This document shows positions 16,910-24,538 of a stretch of DNA of 64,000 nt, piece by piece. A program made the position numbers and the translations under genes. Source of the DNA: a bacterium (lineage in GTDB: Bacteria > Acidobacteriota > Polarisedimenticolia > Polarisedimenticolales > Polarisedimenticolaceae); the NCBI GenBank assembly GCA_024226515.1, contig JAAELQ010000046.1:1-64000 (forward strand), given 5' to 3'. The first letter of the stretch is position 1, and every line of letters begins with the position of its first letter. The notes below the pieces were generated by a model. That model saw nothing but the letters and a program-made list of their open reading frames with translations. It had not been told where the DNA came from and did no database searches.

Positions 16910-17875
16910 CTACTTCGGGTTGACCGTGTCCCCGACCTGCTGCTCGACGTTGATGCGCTGGATGCGGTAGTTGTCGTAGCGTCGCGTCGATGCGCGGATC
17001 GGCGCCACGCGCGCCAGCGAGACCGCGCGGAACGTGTCGTAGCGCAGTTGCGTCGGAAAACGAAGCCCGTCGCGGCTCATGGAGAACTGGATGTGCGCGC
17101 GATAGCCGAAGGGCTTCGGCGCCGTGCGCATGCCGACGATGCTGAACGACTTGTTCCAGTTGCGGTACAGGCCTTCGATGCGCTCCTTCTGGCCCGCCGG
17201 TTCGGCTCGGATCTCGAGCGGCGTGTGGTTCACGGCGTCGATCAGCACCGTGCCCTCCCACTCGCGGATGTCCTTGCCGCTGGTGAACGACAGGCTGCCC
17301 TTGAAGTAGATCTCGTACACCCAGTCGAAACCCTCGAAGCGATCCCCGAGGTAGGCCAGCGAGAAGTACGGCTCGTTGAAGCGGCTGAACAGAAACACCC
17401 ACTCGTACGCCGGGGGGAAGGGCTCCTCGTCGAGCACTTCGCCCGCCTTGAGGTTGCCGTTGCGCCCCATCTCCTGCCGGAACTCCTCGAAATCCTCCTC
17501 GCCGATCGGGGACTTGCGCAGCAGGTAGCCGTAGCGGCGAACGCGCTCCTTCGAGACCGAGCCGTTCTTGCTGTCGTACTCGGCGACGCGCGCCTCCTCG
17601 TCGCAGGTGAAGCGGCGCGTGTACGCGCGATAGACCTCCGCGCGCTCGTAGAGCGGCTCGAGCAGCTCCGGCGGCAGGCCCCACTCGAGGCCGTCGGAGG
17701 GCTTCTCGAAATCGGGCTCGTACTCGACCGCATCCTTCGGCGGCGGCTTGCGTGGAAGCGGCGGCGGGACCGGGTCGGGCAGGCCCTGCTGGTGATCGGG
17801 CGTCTGCATGGCCCAGGCCAGCCCCAGCGTCAGGGCAAACGCCCCGGCGATCACCAAGCTCCGTCCGATTCGCAT
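16910..17875 (-). CDS. Secreted protein of unknown function
   Basis: A 321-residue protein with a signal peptide (MRIGRSLVIAGAFALTLGLAWAMQ) and a Pro-rich linker. The body is beta-rich, with phrases such as EGTVLIDAVNHTPLEIRAEP that recall the LolA/RseB-like lipoprotein-handling fold, but I cannot assign it. It converges on the SurA-like gene with only six bases between stops, and is divergent from dnaJ. Confidence 0.7.
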   Translation of the reverse strand: MRIGRSLVIAGAFALTLGLAWAMQTPDHQQGLPDPVPPPLPRKPPPKDAVEYEPDFEKPSDGLEWGLPPELLEPLYERAEVYRAYTRRFTCDEEARVAEYDSKNGSVSKERVRRYGYLLRKSPIGEEDFEEFRQEMGRNGNLKAGEVLDEEPFPPAYEWVFLFSRFNEPYFSLAYLGDRFEGFDWVYEIYFKGSLSFTSGKDIREWEGTVLIDAVNHTPLEIRAEPAGQKERIEGLYRNWNKSFSIVGMRTAPKPFGYRAHIQFSMSRDGLRFPTQLRYDTFRAVSLARVAPIRASTRRYDNYRIQRINVEQQVGDTVNPK

Positions 17876-17914
17876 CCGGGCATTCTATCCTTCAAATGCG
17901 CTCCCGTCGCATCC

Positions 17915-17943
17915 TTGACAGGCTCGGGTCGCGATCCTAACAA
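17915..17943 (+). promoter_or_regulatory. Possible promoter of dnaJ
   Basis: A perfect TTGACA (17915-17920), a 17-bp spacer and TAACAA (17938-17943) lie 30 bp before the dnaJ start. The -10 matches only half of the consensus. No CIRCE (HrcA) inverted repeat is visible. Confidence 0.4.
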
Positions 17944-17973
17944 CCGGAAGGCGGTCGGCATCGGAACCAGAAC

Positions 17974-19035
17974 ATGAAAAAAGACTATTACGAAATCCTC
18001 GGGGTCTCGAAGAGCGCCGACGCGAAGGAGATCAAGTCCGCGTACCGCCGGCTGGCGCGCAAGCACCACCCGGACGTCAACAAGGGCGACTCGCAGGCCG
18101 AGGAGAAGTTCAAGGACGTCGCGGAGGCGTTCGCCGTGCTGTCCGACGACGAGAAGCGCGCCCGCTACGACCGCGGTGGACATGCAGCATTCGGTCCGGG
18201 CTTCGACCCGTTCGCCGGCGTGGACTTCGGCGACCTCGATTTCGGCTTCGGCGGCATCAACCTGGGCGACCTGTTCGGCTTCGGCTCCCGTGGCGCGCGG
18301 GGCCCGCGGCGGACCAAGGGCTCGGATCTGAAGATGCAGCTCGACGTCTCGTTCGAGGACGCCGTGCGCGGGACCACCGTCGACCTGAAGATCCCGCGCA
18401 CCGTCAGTTGCCGCGTCTGCGGCGGCAGTGGGTCCGCCGCCGGCGCGAGCCGGTCGGCGTGCCGCGACTGCGGCGGCTCGGGGCAGCTGGCCCAGTCGCG
18501 TGGCGTGCTGCAGCTCGGTCGGCCCTGTCCGCGTTGCCGCGGGACCGGGCAAGAGCCCGGGCCGCCCTGCACCGCCTGCGCGGGGGCGGGCCAGGAGAGG
18601 GCCGAGCAGCGGGTCAAGGTGCGCATCCCTGCGGGGGTCGACGACCGGGCCACGCTGCGACTGGCCGGAAAGGGCGACGCCGGCGCACACGGCGGCCCGC
18701 CCGGCGACCTGTTCGTGCAGCTCGCCGTGCAGCGCCATCCGCAGTTCGAGCGCAACGGTCGCGACATCGTGTGCCAGGTGCCGATCGGGCTGGCGCGCGC
18801 GGCGCTGGGCGGCACGATCGACGTCCCGACGCTCGACGGCTCGGCGAGCATCCAGGTCCCCGCCGGGACGCCGAGCGGTCAGAAGTTCCGCCTCAAGGGG
18901 AAGGGCGTGCCCGGTGACGGTCGGCGCCCCGACGGCAATCTGTATGCCGTGATCCAGATCCGGCCGCCGAAGAAGCTCGACGCGCGCTCGCGCGAACTGC
19001 TCGAAGAGCTCGACCGGTTGAACCCGGACAGCTGA
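17974..19035 (+). CDS. dnaJ: Chaperone DnaJ
   Basis: A 353-residue class A J-protein. The J-domain covers residues 1-70 with HPD at 32-34, followed by a Gly/Phe-rich region (about 75-108). Four CxxCxGxG zinc motifs follow ([32 protein letters not shown]), then the two C-terminal substrate-binding domains. It stimulates DnaK ATPase and binds unfolded proteins. No dnaK or grpE is adjacent. It stands alone between two membrane/secreted protein genes. Confidence 0.95.
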   Translation: MKKDYYEILGVSKSADAKEIKSAYRRLARKHHPDVNKGDSQAEEKFKDVAEAFAVLSDDEKRARYDRGGHAAFGPGFDPFAGVDFGDLDFGFGGINLGDLFGFGSRGARGPRRTKGSDLKMQLDVSFEDAVRGTTVDLKIPRTVSCRVCGGSGSAAGASRSACRDCGGSGQLAQSRGVLQLGRPCPRCRGTGQEPGPPCTACAGAGQERAEQRVKVRIPAGVDDRATLRLAGKGDAGAHGGPPGDLFVQLAVQRHPQFERNGRDIVCQVPIGLARAALGGTIDVPTLDGSASIQVPAGTPSGQKFRLKGKGVPGDGRRPDGNLYAVIQIRPPKKLDARSRELLEELDRLNPDS

Positions 19036-19069
19036 CCCACGTGGCGGGCGTTCGTATATAGTCCGCCCG

Positions 19070-19495
19070 ATGTGGCATCTGTTCCATCCCGCACTGGTGC
19101 ACTTCAGCGTGGCGTTCCTCGTCGCAGGCGGGCTCGTCGAGGCGTGGGGGCTGCTGGCCGACCGCGAACGCGCGGCGCGCTTCGGCGCCGCGCTGGTCGT
19201 CGCGGGCACGGTGTCGCTCGTGCCCACGCTGGCCACGGGCTACCTGGCGGCCGCGAACGTCGACGCTCCCTCCGCGGTGGAGCCGCTGCTCGACGCGCAC
19301 GAGCGCAACGGGCTGATCCTGGTCGCCGCGTTCCTCGGGCTGCAGTTCTGGAAGGGCTGGAACCAGGGCCGGATTCCCGCGGGCCAGCGCAGGGTCTACG
19401 CGCTGATGCTGCTCGCGGGCGTCGCGCTGGCGGTGTACGGCGCGCTACTGGGCGGCGAGCTGGTCTACCTCCACGGCGTGGGCGTGGGGGACTAG
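19070..19495 (+). CDS. DUF2231 membrane protein
   Basis: A 141-residue protein starting MWHLFHPALVHFSVAFLV, with the HPxxVHF signature of DUF2231 and four predicted membrane helices. Its function is not established in the family. Its TAG stop overlaps the TAG of the convergent proline dehydrogenase gene within CTAG (19492-19495). Confidence 0.88.
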   Translation: MWHLFHPALVHFSVAFLVAGGLVEAWGLLADRERAARFGAALVVAGTVSLVPTLATGYLAAANVDAPSAVEPLLDAHERNGLILVAAFLGLQFWKGWNQGRIPAGQRRVYALMLLAGVALAVYGALLGGELVYLHGVGVGD

Positions 19496-20391
19496 CCGCG
19501 CTGGAAGATGGCCTTGAACGCGTAGCCCGCGATCTGTGGGTTCTCGCGTAGCCGGCGCACCGAGTACGAGTACCAGTGTTTGCCGAAGGGCACGTAGACG
19601 CGCAGCCGGTGACCGGCGTCGATCAGGATCTTGCGCAACGGCTCGTCTACGCCCAGCAGCATCTGGAACTCGTACTGGTCGGGCGTCAGCCCGTACTGCC
19701 GGATCAGTCGCAGGGCCTCCCACACCAGCCGCTCGTCGTGGGTCGCGATCCCGACGTAGTCGCCGCGACGGAACATCTGCTCGAGGATCAGCGTGTAGTT
19801 CCTGCGGATCAGCTCGGCGTCCGTGTACGCGATCTTGCGCGGCTCGAGGTAGATGCCCTTGCACAGGCGGAAGTTGCCCGGCTCTTCGCCCTGCGCGTCG
19901 ACGTCGTCCAACGTGCGACGCAGCCGCGACTGGAGCACCACTCCGACTCGCCCGGGGAACTCGCGGCGCAGCGTCTGATACGTCTCGAGCGTGGCGGTCG
20001 TGCACGGAGAGTCTTCCATGTCGATCCGCAGGAAGTTGTCCGTCTCGGCCACGAGCTCGACCAGCTCGCGCATGTTGTCCAGGCACAGTTGCCGGTCGAT
20101 CAGCAAGCCCAGCGCGCTGAGCTTGACGGAGATGTGGGCGTCCGTCAGCCCCTCGGCACGGATGCGCTGCACCAGTTCGAGGTAGGCCTTCGCGTTCTCG
20201 CGCGCCGCGCCGGGCGCCTCGATGAACTCGCCGAGGATGTCCAGTGTCGACAGCGCGCCCTGGGTCCTGAGCGAGCGCACGACGGACAGCGCATCCTCGA
20301 TCGTCGGCCCGGCGATGTAACGTCTGGAGAAGAAACGGACGACAGGTTTCGGGACGATCGGCAGCGTGGCGCTGATGAGACGATCGAGCAA
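19492..20391 (-). CDS. Proline dehydrogenase
   Basis: A 299-residue stand-alone FAD-dependent PRODH that oxidises proline to pyrroline-5-carboxylate. Visible family features are NAKAYLELVQRI, HISVKLSALG, FLRIDMEDS, RLCKGIYLEPRKIAY, VGIATHDERLV, FQMLLGV and VYVPFGKHWYSYSVRRLREN. The start is TTG 20391 with TGAGG eight bases upstream. It is the third gene of a minus-strand run: 45-residue peptide, SelW-like selenoprotein, PRODH, with gaps of nine and 32 bases. No pyrroline-5-carboxylate dehydrogenase lies in the window. Confidence 0.92.
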   Translation of the reverse strand: MLDRLISATLPIVPKPVVRFFSRRYIAGPTIEDALSVVRSLRTQGALSTLDILGEFIEAPGAARENAKAYLELVQRIRAEGLTDAHISVKLSALGLLIDRQLCLDNMRELVELVAETDNFLRIDMEDSPCTTATLETYQTLRREFPGRVGVVLQSRLRRTLDDVDAQGEEPGNFRLCKGIYLEPRKIAYTDAELIRRNYTLILEQMFRRGDYVGIATHDERLVWEALRLIRQYGLTPDQYEFQMLLGVDEPLRKILIDAGHRLRVYVPFGKHWYSYSVRRLRENPQIAGYAFKAIFQRG

Positions 20392-20423
20392 GCTAGTTCC
20401 TCACCCGGTGAAACAGGATCCGA

Positions 20424-20651
20424 TCACGTCGAACGCGCTCGCAGCGCGTCGGCGATCTCCGGCGTCTCCGGAAACCGTCCCTCGGCCCTCTTCGAGAAGA
20501 CCAACTCATCGTCCAAGCTGACCTCGAACACTCCACCACCCGACGCAACCAGCTCGGTCTCGCAACCGAACTCTCGCTGCATCTCCGCCGCCAGACCGGC
20601 GGCGCGCGGCTCGTAGTTTCACTCGGAGCAGTATTCGATGCGCAGCTTCAT
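20424..20651 (-). CDS. SelW-like (Rdx family) selenoprotein with in-frame UGA for selenocysteine
   Basis: Read from ATG 20651, the frame gives 75 residues if the TGA at 20621-20619 is decoded as selenocysteine (residue 11): MKLRIEYCSE-U-NYEPRA. This is the CxxU redox motif of the SelT/SelW/SelH (Rdx) family. The rest also fits the family: VASGGGVFEVSLDDELVFSK and EGRFPETPEIADAL. A bacterial SECIS hairpin lies 21 nt past the UGA. The true stop is TGA 20426-20424, and GAGG precedes the start. Rdx proteins are thioredoxin-fold redox proteins, probably acting with glutathione or thioredoxin. It lies nine bases after the 45-residue peptide gene and 32 before PRODH. Standard gene finding would miss it. 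Confidence 0.9.
20586..20604 (-). other. bSECIS element for selenocysteine insertion
   Basis: On the minus strand the mRNA reads CGCCGCC-GGUCU-GGCGGCG, a 7-bp stem with a five-base apical loop starting GGU, 21 nt after the UGA. Both the spacing (16-37 nt) and the loop with a leading G match known bacterial SECIS elements recognised by SelB, and the loop resembles the GGUCU loop of E. coli fdhF. Confidence 0.85.
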
Positions 20652-20660
20652 CTTCGAGCC

Positions 20661-20798
20661 TCAGCTCTTCTTTTCCACGTGCCCCAGACCGTCGGGCGAG
20701 ATCGGAGTCCCGCTGATGTTGGCCATCGCCGGTCCGAGCCGTTCGAGAACCTCACGCGCAGGAACGCTCTCCACACGCGGTTGCTGGTAGTCCTTCAT
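20661..20798 (-). CDS. Small peptide of 45 residues, possible RiPP-like precursor
   Basis: ATG 20798 is preceded by a strong GGAGGT six bases upstream, so the short frame is very likely translated. The peptide starts MKDYQQPRVESVPAREVLERLGPAMA, with the YxxP leader motif seen in lasso-type and other RiPP precursors, and ends in a Gly/Pro/Ser-rich stretch (NISGTPISPDGLGH) followed by VEKKS. No cysteine is present. It is the first gene of an apparent operon with the SelW-like selenoprotein and PRODH. No lasso cyclase or leader peptidase is nearby, so the RiPP idea is only a possibility; it could equally be a small regulatory or structural peptide. Confidence 0.7.
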   Translation of the reverse strand: MKDYQQPRVESVPAREVLERLGPAMANISGTPISPDGLGHVEKKS

Positions 20799-20905
20799 TG
20801 TCTTACCTCCGTACCCACTTGACCCCGGCGCCATATTAGCAAGGTGACCCGGCTTTACCAAGAAGGCGTCCGTGGTAGGATTCCCGGCCTTCCGGAGCCA
20901 CGGCG

Positions 20906-21172
20906 ATGCCGCTGTACGTACTCACCATCCTGGTCACAGGGCCGCCCGAGCAGGTCTCGGCCGCCGCCGCCGAGCAGCGCGAGCGGCTGCGCGACCTGCA
21001 CCGCGGCGGAAAGATCTCCCTGGCGGGGGAATTCGCCAATGACGACGGCTTCCTGCAGATCCTCGACGTGGCCGATCGCCACGAGGCCGAGGCGCTGACG
21101 CGCGACCTGCCGCTGGTGCGGGCGGGGCTGGCGTCCTGGATGCTGCGCGAGTGGAAGCGGGCGGAGTTCTAG
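20906..21172 (+). CDS. YciI-like protein
   Basis: An 88-residue ferredoxin-fold protein of the YCII-related family: MPLYVLTILVTG at the start, then AEQRERLRDLHRGGKISLAGEF and a VRAGLASWMLREWK end. The conserved His/Asp-type pocket of YciI is present only in part. A GGAG lies nine bases upstream of ATG 20906. The molecular function of the family is mostly unknown. The 63-bp repeat begins two bases after the stop. Confidence 0.8.
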   Translation: MPLYVLTILVTGPPEQVSAAAAEQRERLRDLHRGGKISLAGEFANDDGFLQILDVADRHEAEALTRDLPLVRAGLASWMLREWKRAEF

Positions 21173-21173
21173 G

Positions 21174-21305
21174 AGGAGAGGGGTCAGACCCCAATCGTGG
21201 ACCGTCGATGGCGGCAAGTCGCACAGCGTTGGGTCAAGGAGAGGGGTCAGACCCCAATCGTGGACCGTCGATGGCGGCAAGTCGCACAGCGTTGGGTCAG
21301 ACCCC
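21174..21305 (+). repeat. 63-bp exact tandem duplication with GGGGTCAGACCCC palindromes
   Basis: Copy 1 (21174-21236) and copy 2 (21237-21299) appear identical. A third partial palindrome (GGGTCAGACCCC) spans 21294-21305. Full palindromes are at 21180-21192 and 21243-21255. Palindromes of this kind are known from REP-like repeats mobilised by tyrosine (Y1/REP) transposases. The element sits between the convergent YciI-like and ispG genes, where it may also act as a terminator, and supplies the last codons and the stop of ispG. Confidence 0.85.
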
Positions 21306-23351
21306 TACTTCATTTGATGGCTCAACCCAGCGGCCGTGCTGCTTGATCAGCTCGACGAGCCGCTCGTCCGCCTCGTGGGTCGGGATGTCCTTGGCCACCA
21401 TCTCCTTGCCGACGAACAGCGCGATCTTGTCCTCGCCCCAGCCGACGTAACCGAAGTCGGCGTCCGCCATCTCTCCGGGACCGTTGACGATGCAACCCAT
21501 CACCGCGATCTTGACGCCCTTGAGGTGCGAGGTGCGCGACTTGATGCGCGCCGTCGTCTCCTCCAGATCGAACAGCGTGCGACCGCAAGACGGGCAGGAG
21601 ATGAACTCGGTCCGCGTGATGCGCACGCGCGCGGCCTGCAAGATGCCGTAGGCCAGCCGGCGCGACTCGTCCGCGGCGCCCGCGTCGATGTGGACCGCGT
21701 CGCCGATCCCGTCGCACAGCAACGCGCCGATGCTGCGCGCGCTGCCGAGCATGGGGTCCGCGCCCCGCTCCGCGGGTCGATCGATCAGCACCACCGGCGT
21801 ATCGAGTCCCTCGCGCGAAAGCAGCGCCACGAGCCTACGCGTGGTGTGCATCGGAGTCGCTCCGAGGGCGGGGGAGACACCCAGCATCAATCCCCCGGAG
21901 TGCGTGCATGCGCGCGCGAGGTCGACCGCGGCGCGCAGCGCGTCGTCGACCGATCCGGCGGCCGACGTCGCCTCGACGAGGATCGCCCGGCACGTCTGGG
22001 CCGCCTCGGTCACCGCGGACGCCGTCGCCTCGCGCGGCGCGTCCGCGTCGAGTTGGACGTGCAGTCGATGCGCGGCATAGACCCAGGCGTGACGACGCTC
22101 GGGATCGTTCAGCCACTCGGCGGGCACCCGGGCCGACAGCGCGACCGACGGAGCGACCAGCTCGACGGACTCACGCAACCCGCGCAGCGCCTCGAGCTCG
22201 TCGGGCGACCCCACGTGGATCGAGAGGATCTCGGCGCGCGTCTCCTCGGGCACGCGTGCGCCGACCTGCGAGTCGATCTCGCCGCGCAGCGACTTCGCGT
22301 CGGCGAGCGGCGTGACCAACGGCACCTCGACCCGCACGGGCAGGCCTGCGCCGATCTCGTGCGGGCCGAACTCGACGCGGGCGCTCGCGCGTCGCTCGTA
22401 GACGAACGGATCGCGGCGTTCCTCGATACCGTCGGAGACGGTAGGCGTCGCTTCCGGCGCGGTCGCGCTCTCGCCGTGGTAGGGCGCGACCAGCGCGCGC
22501 GCGACCGGAATCTCCGCGACGGGATCCTCGGTCAACGAGACGCGAACGGTGTCGCCGATCCCCTCGTCGAGCAACGCGCCGATGCCCACTGCGGACTTGA
22601 CGCGCCCGTCTTCACCGTCCCCCGCTTCGGTGACGCCGAGATGGAACGGGTAGTCCATGCCGCACTCGGCCATGCGCTGCGCCAGCAGGCGATAGACCTG
22701 CAGCACGACGACCGGATTCGACGCCTTCATCGACAGGATCAGTTCGCGGTAGTCGTGCACCTCGCAGATGCGGACGAACTCCAGAGCGGATTCGACCATG
22801 CCCAGCGGAGTGTCGCCGTAGCGGTTCATGATGCGATCGGACAACGAGCCGTGGTTCGTCCCGATCCGCATGCTGACGCCCAACTCCTTGGCGCGCAGGA
22901 CCAGGGGCGAGAAGACCTCTCCGATACGTTCGAGCTCTTCGCGGTACTCGTCGTCCGTGTACTCGCGCACCGCGAACTTCTTCTTGTCCGCGTAGTTGCC
23001 CGGGTTGATGCGGACCTTCTCCACGTGCTCGACCGCCTTCATTGCGGCTGCCGGAGTGAAGTGAATGTCCGCGACGAGCGGCACGTGCAGCTTGCGCTTG
23101 TTCATCTCGGCGCGGATCGCCGGCAGGTTGTCGGCATCCCGGCCGGTCGGTACGGTCAGGCGCACGATCTCGCAACCGGCGTCGACCAGGCGCTCGATCT
23201 GGCCCACCGTCGCCTGCGTGTCGCGGGTCGACGGCGTTGTCATCGACTGCACGCGCAGGGGGTGCTCGCTGCCGACGGCGACGTCGCCCACGTACACGGT
23301 GCGCGTGGGGCGGCGTCTGCGCCGCAGGCCGTCATAGCTCCAACTCGACAT
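21297..23351 (-). CDS. ispG: 4-hydroxy-3-methylbut-2-en-1-yl diphosphate synthase, long form
   Basis: A 684-residue IspG (GcpE), which makes HMBPP from MEcPP in the MEP isoprenoid pathway. The N-terminal TIM barrel (about 20-300: VQSMTTPSTRDT, PLVADIHF, VRINPGNY, RIGTNHGSLS) is followed by an extra domain of about 280 residues and the iron-sulfur domain with Cys586, Cys589, Cys620 and Glu627 (CPSC, GCIVNGPGE). This three-domain layout is that of plants, Chlamydia and Bacteroidetes-type enzymes rather than the short E. coli form. The stop TGA lies inside the GGGGTCAGACCCC repeat, so the last few residues (EVGV) come from the repeat. Confidence 0.95.
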   Translation of the reverse strand: MSSWSYDGLRRRRRPTRTVYVGDVAVGSEHPLRVQSMTTPSTRDTQATVGQIERLVDAGCEIVRLTVPTGRDADNLPAIRAEMNKRKLHVPLVADIHFTPAAAMKAVEHVEKVRINPGNYADKKKFAVREYTDDEYREELERIGEVFSPLVLRAKELGVSMRIGTNHGSLSDRIMNRYGDTPLGMVESALEFVRICEVHDYRELILSMKASNPVVVLQVYRLLAQRMAECGMDYPFHLGVTEAGDGEDGRVKSAVGIGALLDEGIGDTVRVSLTEDPVAEIPVARALVAPYHGESATAPEATPTVSDGIEERRDPFVYERRASARVEFGPHEIGAGLPVRVEVPLVTPLADAKSLRGEIDSQVGARVPEETRAEILSIHVGSPDELEALRGLRESVELVAPSVALSARVPAEWLNDPERRHAWVYAAHRLHVQLDADAPREATASAVTEAAQTCRAILVEATSAAGSVDDALRAAVDLARACTHSGGLMLGVSPALGATPMHTTRRLVALLSREGLDTPVVLIDRPAERGADPMLGSARSIGALLCDGIGDAVHIDAGAADESRRLAYGILQAARVRITRTEFISCPSCGRTLFDLEETTARIKSRTSHLKGVKIAVMGCIVNGPGEMADADFGYVGWGEDKIALFVGKEMVAKDIPTHEADERLVELIKQHGRWVEPSNEVGV

Positions 23352-23482
23352 CGATTACGATCCTAGCAGGAAGGGTAGAGACTCGAATCCTCGGTGCCGT
23401 AAATTGACAGTGGCGGTAGGCCACGGCTGTCCGGATACTTCTAGAACCGCCGCTAACCCGCATTCAGGAGGTGCCGCTCTTG

Positions 23483-23764
23483 ATGACCCCCCGCACGCGC
23501 TGGACCATGATCCTCATTGCGATCGTCGGCACCGGAGTCTGTTCCAGCGCCGTCATCAGCTTCATCCTGACCATCTTCAACAACGAACTGCCGGTCGAGC
23601 CCGGCGGCGGGTCGCTGCAGGCGCAGTACCTCGCCGTGGGCCAGACGTACAGCCAGGGTTTCACCGTCGGCTTCTTCCTGTGTCTGTTCCTGAGTCTCGT
23701 CGCGATCGCCATCGGTAGCTGGACCGACTCACGACGCGCGGCCCGCCTGTCAGATCAGACCTGA
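23483..23764 (+). CDS. Small membrane protein of unknown function
   Basis: A 93-residue protein. The AGGAGGTG at 23466-23473 favours ATG 23483 or TTG 23480 over the GTG 23471 that overlaps it. Two membrane helices (TMILIAIVGTGVCSSAVISFI and VGFFLCLFLSLVAIAIGSW) flank an external loop. It overlaps the end of the convergent TSUP gene by 15 bases. No family recognised. A TTGACA at 23404-23409 lacks a properly spaced -10. Confidence 0.7.
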   Translation: MTPRTRWTMILIAIVGTGVCSSAVISFILTIFNNELPVEPGGGSLQAQYLAVGQTYSQGFTVGFFLCLFLSLVAIAIGSWTDSRRAARLSDQT

Positions 23765-24538
23765 GGCCAGACCCAGACTGAGCAGGATCAGCAGCACTCC
23801 CACCAGCTTGCGCACCGTGTCCAGCGTGACCTTGCGCATCAGCCGCACGCCGACGAAGGCACCCACGAACGCAGCCGCAGTGGCGGCAAACATCAGGCCC
23901 CGAGCGACGCCTCCGTCGGCGGCGTCCGCCGCGGGCCAGAACGAGGGCGCGTACACGGCCAGGCGAGCGATGTCGACGAGCACGGCACAGGCGACGCCGG
24001 TTCCGATGTAGGCCTCCTTGGTGATCCCCGACTGGATCAGGAACGCCGAGCGCAGCGCGCCCTGATGCCCCGACAGCCCGCCGAAGAACCCGGCCAGCAG
24101 TCCGCCCCACACGAGGTGCGGACGGCGGAACGAGAACTTCTTGCCCGCTGCCGACAGCTCGAACACGGAGAAGACGAGAATCAGCAGCCCCACGACCAGC
24201 TTGACCGGCGTGACGACGTGCTCGCGTCCCCCGATCGCGTAGCTCAGCAGCGGGTCGCCCCCGGCGAGGGTCGCGAGCAAGCGCGCTCCGACGAGCGCCG
24301 CGAGCAACGCCGGGACCCCGAACGCGATCACGAGCCGCAGGACGGCGTGGCGTCCGACGAGCGCGATCTTGAACACGTTGTTCGCCAGGTGCACGATCGC
24401 GGTCGAGGCCACGGCGACCTCGATCGGGAAGAACAGCGCGAACGCGGGCAGTAGCAGCGTCCCGAGGCCGAAGCCCGAGAACAGCGTCAGCGCCGAGGCG
24501 ATCAGCGCCACGGAGCAGATGACGAGATAGCTCAGCAT
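23750..24538 (-). CDS. TSUP family membrane transporter (TauE/SafE)
   Basis: A 262-residue polytopic protein of the TauE/SafE sulfite/organosulfonate exporter family: two related halves, the first with TLFSGFGLGTLLLPAF and the second with GGLLAGFFGGLSGHQGALRSAF. Eight or so helices are expected. The substrate is unknown; relatives move sulfite, sulfoacetate or other anions. It begins within the end of the N-formylglutamate amidohydrolase gene, so the two are coupled. Confidence 0.88.
   Translation of the reverse strand: MLSYLVICSVALIASALTLFSGFGLGTLLLPAFALFFPIEVAVASTAIVHLANNVFKIALVGRHAVLRLVIAFGVPALLAALVGARLLATLAGGDPLLSYAIGGREHVVTPVKLVVGLLILVFSVFELSAAGKKFSFRRPHLVWGGLLAGFFGGLSGHQGALRSAFLIQSGITKEAYIGTGVACAVLVDIARLAVYAPSFWPAADAADGGVARGLMFAATAAAFVGAFVGVRLMRKVTLDTVRKLVGVLLILLSLGLASGLI

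Noticed and set aside
21336-23366. Long plus-strand frame antisense to ispG
   Set aside because: ispG on the minus strand is unmistakable with full motifs; the antisense frame is a codon-bias artefact rich in Arg and His.
23404-23439. Promoter TTGACA with GATACT before the small membrane protein gene
   Set aside because: The spacer would be about 24 bp, too long for a sigma-70 promoter.
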